From: Atherinomorus stipes
Lineage: Eukaryota > Chordata > Actinopteri > Atheriniformes > Atherinidae
NCBI GenBank assembly: GCA_023101725.1
Contig: JALJCO010007877.1
Coordinates: forward strand, 1 to 64,000
Reading direction: 5' to 3'
DNA length: 64,000 nucleotides
Positions 59,971-64,000 of the stretch are shown one piece after another; the first letter of the stretch is position 1; each line of letters opens with the position of its first letter. Under the pieces are notes generated by a model. It made no database searches. It had not been told where the DNA came from and was given only the letters and a program-made list of their open reading frames with translations. Made by a program: the position numbers and the translations under genes.

Positions 59971-60500
59971 CTATCTCCCAGCCCAACTGTACTGGCTTTC
60001 ATCAATGATATTATTGAACATGGAGGCAGGGTTCCCTGTATGAACCCACTCTCTAGTTCCATAGCCCTGGGGAGAAGTTGCATCATATCCTGTGTGTTGG
60101 AAGTAATATAAAAGAGCGCAGCGGCTCAAGCTATATATGAAATAATGAGTCACTGTCAATGATGAGTCTATACATATATGCAGGCTAATTCAGGTGCTCT
60201 CAGGTATGCCACCACCTGCGTCTCTTGGTGCCCGTCACCATTACAATTTAAGTTCTTTTTACGGCAGTCTAGACAGACAGTTATGTAATCCTGCAGGTAG
60301 GAGCGCCTCAAACGTAGAGGTATGAACTGGAAAGAGACATTTGAACCAGCTGAATCTACGGTAGATCTATTGACGAGACCAGGCTGGACTGCGGATGCTG
60401 TTATCTGTCCTGCAGCTAAATCAATCTCATCTAGGTCACTCACTGCCAGCTGGTTGTGAGAGTGCACATGTGCGCACATATGTATATGTGAGGAGAGCAA
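59971..60500 (-). other. Unassigned open region on the minus strand (two adjacent frames, 110 and 62 codons)
   Basis: From 60500 down to 60168 an ATG-started frame of 110 codons is open, and 60159-59971 adds 62 codons. The sequence has balanced composition, unlike the AT-rich shadows around it, for example DLDEIDLAAGQITASAVQPG, LRLRRSYLQDYITVCLDCRK and GYGTREWVHTGNPASMFNN. I do not recognise a family. Choices are a decayed mobile or viral-derived ORF, or exon(s) of a gene beyond the window. No convincing splice sites were fixed. Confidence 0.35.
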
Positions 60501-61239
60501 GGACCAGCTGGGACTATGGCTGTCATGGTCCTGAAAGTAATTCCTGTGGCTTTAAAACAGGTGTGAAATTACAACTAGAATTACATCAGCTGTCAATGTG
60601 TTGCTTTTAATTTTGTCCTGCATATAAAGAGATAATGATCATTTAAAATCTCCATGAACTTGAAAACTGCACTCGCTGTCAGCACCAGCACTCACGCTAT
60701 TTCTCTCATAAAATGTTGTCTATTTTTTAGAGATTAATCACTGTATTACACTGAATAACACTGACTAAGTTGGCGTGTACATTTGATCCAAGGTCTGGGA
60801 GGAAATTTGCCAATTTCTATAGATCAATAATAAATCATTTCAGCAGTTTGTGGATTTTGGCTGCTACCATGCAGTGCTCTGCAACCATGTATAAGAAGGT
60901 GGTACATGACAAACTAACCACATGTCCTGGCAGATTGTTGTTCAAGGCATCCTTCATCTCCTGGTTTGTCTTCAAGGTTTTTCACTCTGCCATGCCAGTT
61001 CTCCACATTTGACCACTTTTGATGGATACCAGTGACTGCAAACAGGAACTATCAACAGAATTCACTGTCTTGGATTTGTATTAGTCCCAGAATACCATCA
61101 AAATTTGGCCTCAGATTATTCAGACGTCTCCATCCTTCAAATACAACTCGATTAACTTGCAGTTTTTATAATGTGACCATGTTATCTACTTCTCTGGTCC
61201 AAGCAGCTCCTGAAAAATAATAACTTAGACTCATCACTC
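60501..61239. other. Intergenic spacer, possible 5' remains of the following LINE
   Basis: Sequence before the recognisable LINE protein part; may include its decayed 5' portion. No gene recognised. Confidence 0.4.
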
Positions 61240-62705
61240 AAGAGCAGCTATAGGTTGATATTATACCCTCCTTTCTCAGTAAGATTGAAGCTGTTTTTCA
61301 GCAGTTACACAACTTCCTGACACTAAATAACACTTTCAATGTCTACCAGTCAGATTTTGGGCCACATCACAGCACTGTGACTGTCCTAGTTACAGTAAAG
61401 TCTTCAATAACATCCACTTGAGCACAGATAATGGCAACTTCAGTCTTGGTACTAAAACATCTCAGTGCTGAATGTGACACAGTTGGCCAAAACATCTTAC
61501 TAGATCATCCGAAAAACTGTGTAGGACTTTCTGGCACTGCAATTAATTGTTTTGAGACCTAGTTAAAAGACTAGGACTACCTTGTATGTCTATAGGTAAC
61601 AATAAATCTTGGCGAAAACAAAAATAACCTGTGGAGTTCCCCAAGGCTCTATCTTGGGGCCACTGCTGTTCAACATCTACAAGCTCCCACTAGCTCAAAT
61701 CATGAAAAATAACCAAATATGTTACCATAACTGTGCTGATGATACAGAACCTTACAGAACCATCTCACTAGGAGACTATAAACCAATCCAAACACCGATC
61801 AGATGCATTGATCAAATTAAAGATTGGATGTGCCAGAACTTTCTTCAGTTAAATGGAGACAAAAGTAAAGCAATAGTTTTTGGAGCCCAGGAAGAAAGAT
61901 TAAAAGCCAGCACTAAGCTTTAAACAGTGACTTAAAAACCAAAGACAAAGCCAGAAATCTTGGAGCAGTCCTTGACTCAGACATGAATTTCAGATGTCAC
62001 ATTACGATAATTGTTAAGTCAGACTTTTCTCAATTAAGAAACATATTGAGAATTAAAGGACTGATGTCTCAGCCAGATTTAGAAAATTCTTTCCATGTAT
62101 TTACATTTTGTAGACCAGACTACTGGAACGCTGTCTAAACAGGTCTTCCTAAAAAGTCCCCCAGACAGCTGCAGTTAGTCCAGAATGCTACTGCACAGTC
62201 GACCAGTCCTCAGATCTATACTTTGGCTTCCTATTTGTTGAAACATTAACTTAAAAATCCTGCTGTCAGTTTACAAAGCACTGAATGCCTTAGTGCCAAA
62301 ATGGAGTCAGAATCTTCTGGCTTGTTATGAGCCAACCAGATCCCTCAGGTCATCAGGGTCAAGTCTTCTTTCTGTTCCCAGAATCAAAACTAAACACAGA
62401 CAAGCAGCGTCACAATCTTTATGTTCCTCACATGTAGAACAAACTCCCAGAAAACTGCAGGTCTGTTGAAACTCTCAACTACTTTAAATCAAGGTCAAAA
62501 TCTTTATTTGCCACCTTTTGTCAAAGAAAGTTAATTCCTTAATCTGTAACATTTATTTCCTGCATTTTATCTATCTTTATTTGATTACTTTTTAAAAAAA
62601 TTTTTTTTAGTTTTTTAATTTAATGTGTTCAAAGCTTTCTCTGCACACCACTGTAATGCTTTTAATGTGTTATGTAAAACAATTGTCCTGTGCATGAAAT
62701 GAGCT
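61240..62705 (+). mobile_element. L2/Rex-like LINE fragment, reverse transcriptase part and 3' end, degenerate
   Basis: On the plus strand, across shifting frames, pieces of an L2/CR1-type reverse transcriptase appear in order: FQQLHNFLTLNNTFNVYQSD, then TKITCGVPQGSILGPLLFNI, the catalytic ADDT box in CADDTEPY, WMCQNFLQLNGDKSKAIVFG, and later YEPTRSLRSSGSSLLSVPRI. It closes with a 3' region ending TTGTCCTGTGCATGAAATG, like the short tails of fish L2 elements. Only 61609-61923 is an open frame of note (104 codons). The 5' part is truncated, as is usual for LINE insertions. Confidence 0.85.
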
Positions 62706-62737
62706 TGCCTTTAATTGGTTTAGTTATTTTGTTTACA

Positions 62738-62866
62738 TAAACCCACTGGCCATTTTATTGAGTATGCCAATTCAAATGCTTGTTAACACAAATAGTTAAA
62801 AATGCCAGCAACTCAGTGCATTTAGGCATGTAGACATAGTCAAGACAACTTGCTCAAGTCCAAACC

Positions 62867-62920
<54 letters not shown>

Positions 62921-63412
62921 CAACAAACGTTGCCTGTGTGATAAGTCTCCGTTTCAGCAACCAAACTCAGATGGAAGGGTCAGAATTTGGTGTGCACAAG
63001 TTACATTACAGCTGTGGCTTCCTTGCAGCCTTTTTATCAATGGTTTCACACTGGTAGAGATGATCACTCTAAGGTGCCCCTGGGGAATATTTCCAGTATA
63101 TTTTTGTCTCCTCTAGTGGCCTACCAACTGAACAACTCAGCCACATCCATCCCTTTATGACCAGTGTAGCATCTTCTAATGTCTACCTCCAGCAGGAAAA
63201 TGCACCGTGTCACAAAACTTATATAATCCCCAACTGGTTTCTTGAACATGACAATGAGCTGACTGCACTCCAATGACCTCCAAAGTCACAAGAACAAGAT
63301 GCTATCATGGCAAAGTGGAAAATCTCTGAGGTCTATGCAAATGAAAAAACGAGCAGGTCTAAAGGCAAGATGGGGTACAACCCGGTACCAGCATGTGTGC
63401 CTAATAAAGTGG
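62738..63412. mobile_element. Tc1-like element, internally deleted, with (AAT)n
   Basis: Left CACTGGCCATTTTATTGAGT and right, as reverse complement, CATTGGCCACTTTATTAGGC, form the terminal inverted repeats. Inside, 63180-63330 holds transposase remnants (CAGCAGGAAAATGCACCGTG, NWFLEHDNELTALQ in frame) of the same family as 52905-53455. A (TAA)n tract at 62868-62921 has expanded within it. Confidence 0.8.
62868..62921. repeat. (TAA)n microsatellite
   Basis: About 18 TAA units inside the Tc1-like element. Confidence 0.96.
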
Positions 63413-64000
63413 CCAATGAGCATACCTAATGTGGTGGAAATTCTAAGAAAGACCCAGATGAGGTGATCTTTGCAGAGTATAAAGTTTATTTTACAACCAG
63501 GTTGGAGAAGATACACGCAATCAGATTGTGAGCACCTTCTGAAGGAGTATGGAAGGAACCAGTCTTTTTATCCAGTGACGGAGAAGAAAAAAAGCTGGAT
63601 CAGGGAACTGTTGCTGTCACAGTTGACATGAATCACACATCCTTATCTGAAGCTGTATGTGCTATGTGCCTCACTCATCTAACTAGCAAGCAAACACATA
63701 TCATGACTTCAGACAGTTGAGGCCAGTTCTCAAGAACACCTGCAATTTTATCATTAGCTAAACCCTGAAAAAGAGAACATCATACTCATATTTCATATTG
63801 GTGCAGAAACGATAACCCATTCGGTGAAGGTCTGCGTTGCAATTAAAACTTAAAATACACAAATATACTTGCTTAGGTGCATAAACTCAATGTGCTCATA
63901 CTAAGCTCAGTGTGATCATAAAATTTCCATTACACTAACCAAAGCAAGGTTTAGCTGTCTCAGTTATGAATTAGTACTTACTATAAAACTGGCCATTTTT
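63413..64000. other. Intergenic spacer to window end, nothing recognised
   Basis: No gene, RNA or definite repeat seen. Confidence 0.5.

Overview
This window looks like nuclear DNA from a ray-finned fish, probably a teleost. It has two vertebrate genes with spliced exons, and the non-coding DNA between them is packed with fish-type transposons: Tc1-like, hAT-like and palindromic elements, an L1-clade LINE, an L2/Rex-like LINE and RTE-like tails. The assignment to percomorph-grade teleosts is only an impression from the repeat families.

Genes. The last five coding exons of clec16a lie on the + strand at 17309-24479, with a ~1.8 kb 3'UTR ending near 26325. The first 17.3 kb is therefore most likely clec16a intron filled with repeats. 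A complete socs1 gene lies on the - strand: TATA box at ~35668, a non-coding exon with an upstream ORF, a ~1 kb intron, one coding exon (34446-33802) and a poly(A) signal at ~33030. The two genes converge tail to tail with ~6.7 kb between them, the same order and orientation as I recall for human CLEC16A-SOCS1 at 16p13. CLEC16A acts in endosome/lysosome traffic and mitophagy. SOCS1 is the feedback inhibitor of JAK-STAT cytokine signalling. A perfect interferon-response element sits just upstream of the socs1 TATA box.

Layout. 1-5.7 kb: almost full-length L1-clade LINE (- strand) with intact ORF1 and an ORF2 broken at two homopolymer runs. 6.5-11.2 kb: three Tc1-like elements. 11.2-17.3 kb: intron with small inverted-repeat elements and a hairpin. 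17.3-26.3 kb: clec16a 3' end, with a hAT-like element and a Tc1-like element in introns. 26.3-33 kb: intergenic, with a tRNA-derived SINE, two inverted-repeat elements and a Tc1 relic. 33-35.8 kb: socs1. 35.8-64 kb: gene-poor intergenic DNA with hAT elements (two with 8-bp target-site duplications), a near-perfect palindromic MITE, Tc1 relics, a PIF/Harbinger-like transposase relic, an L2-like LINE and many microsatellites.

I see no bacterial features, CRISPR arrays or rRNA genes. No clearly new biological system is visible. The best leads are the socs1 5' regulatory layout, the acidic clec16a tail, several unclassified inverted-repeat elements, and an unassigned minus-strand open region at 59971-60500.
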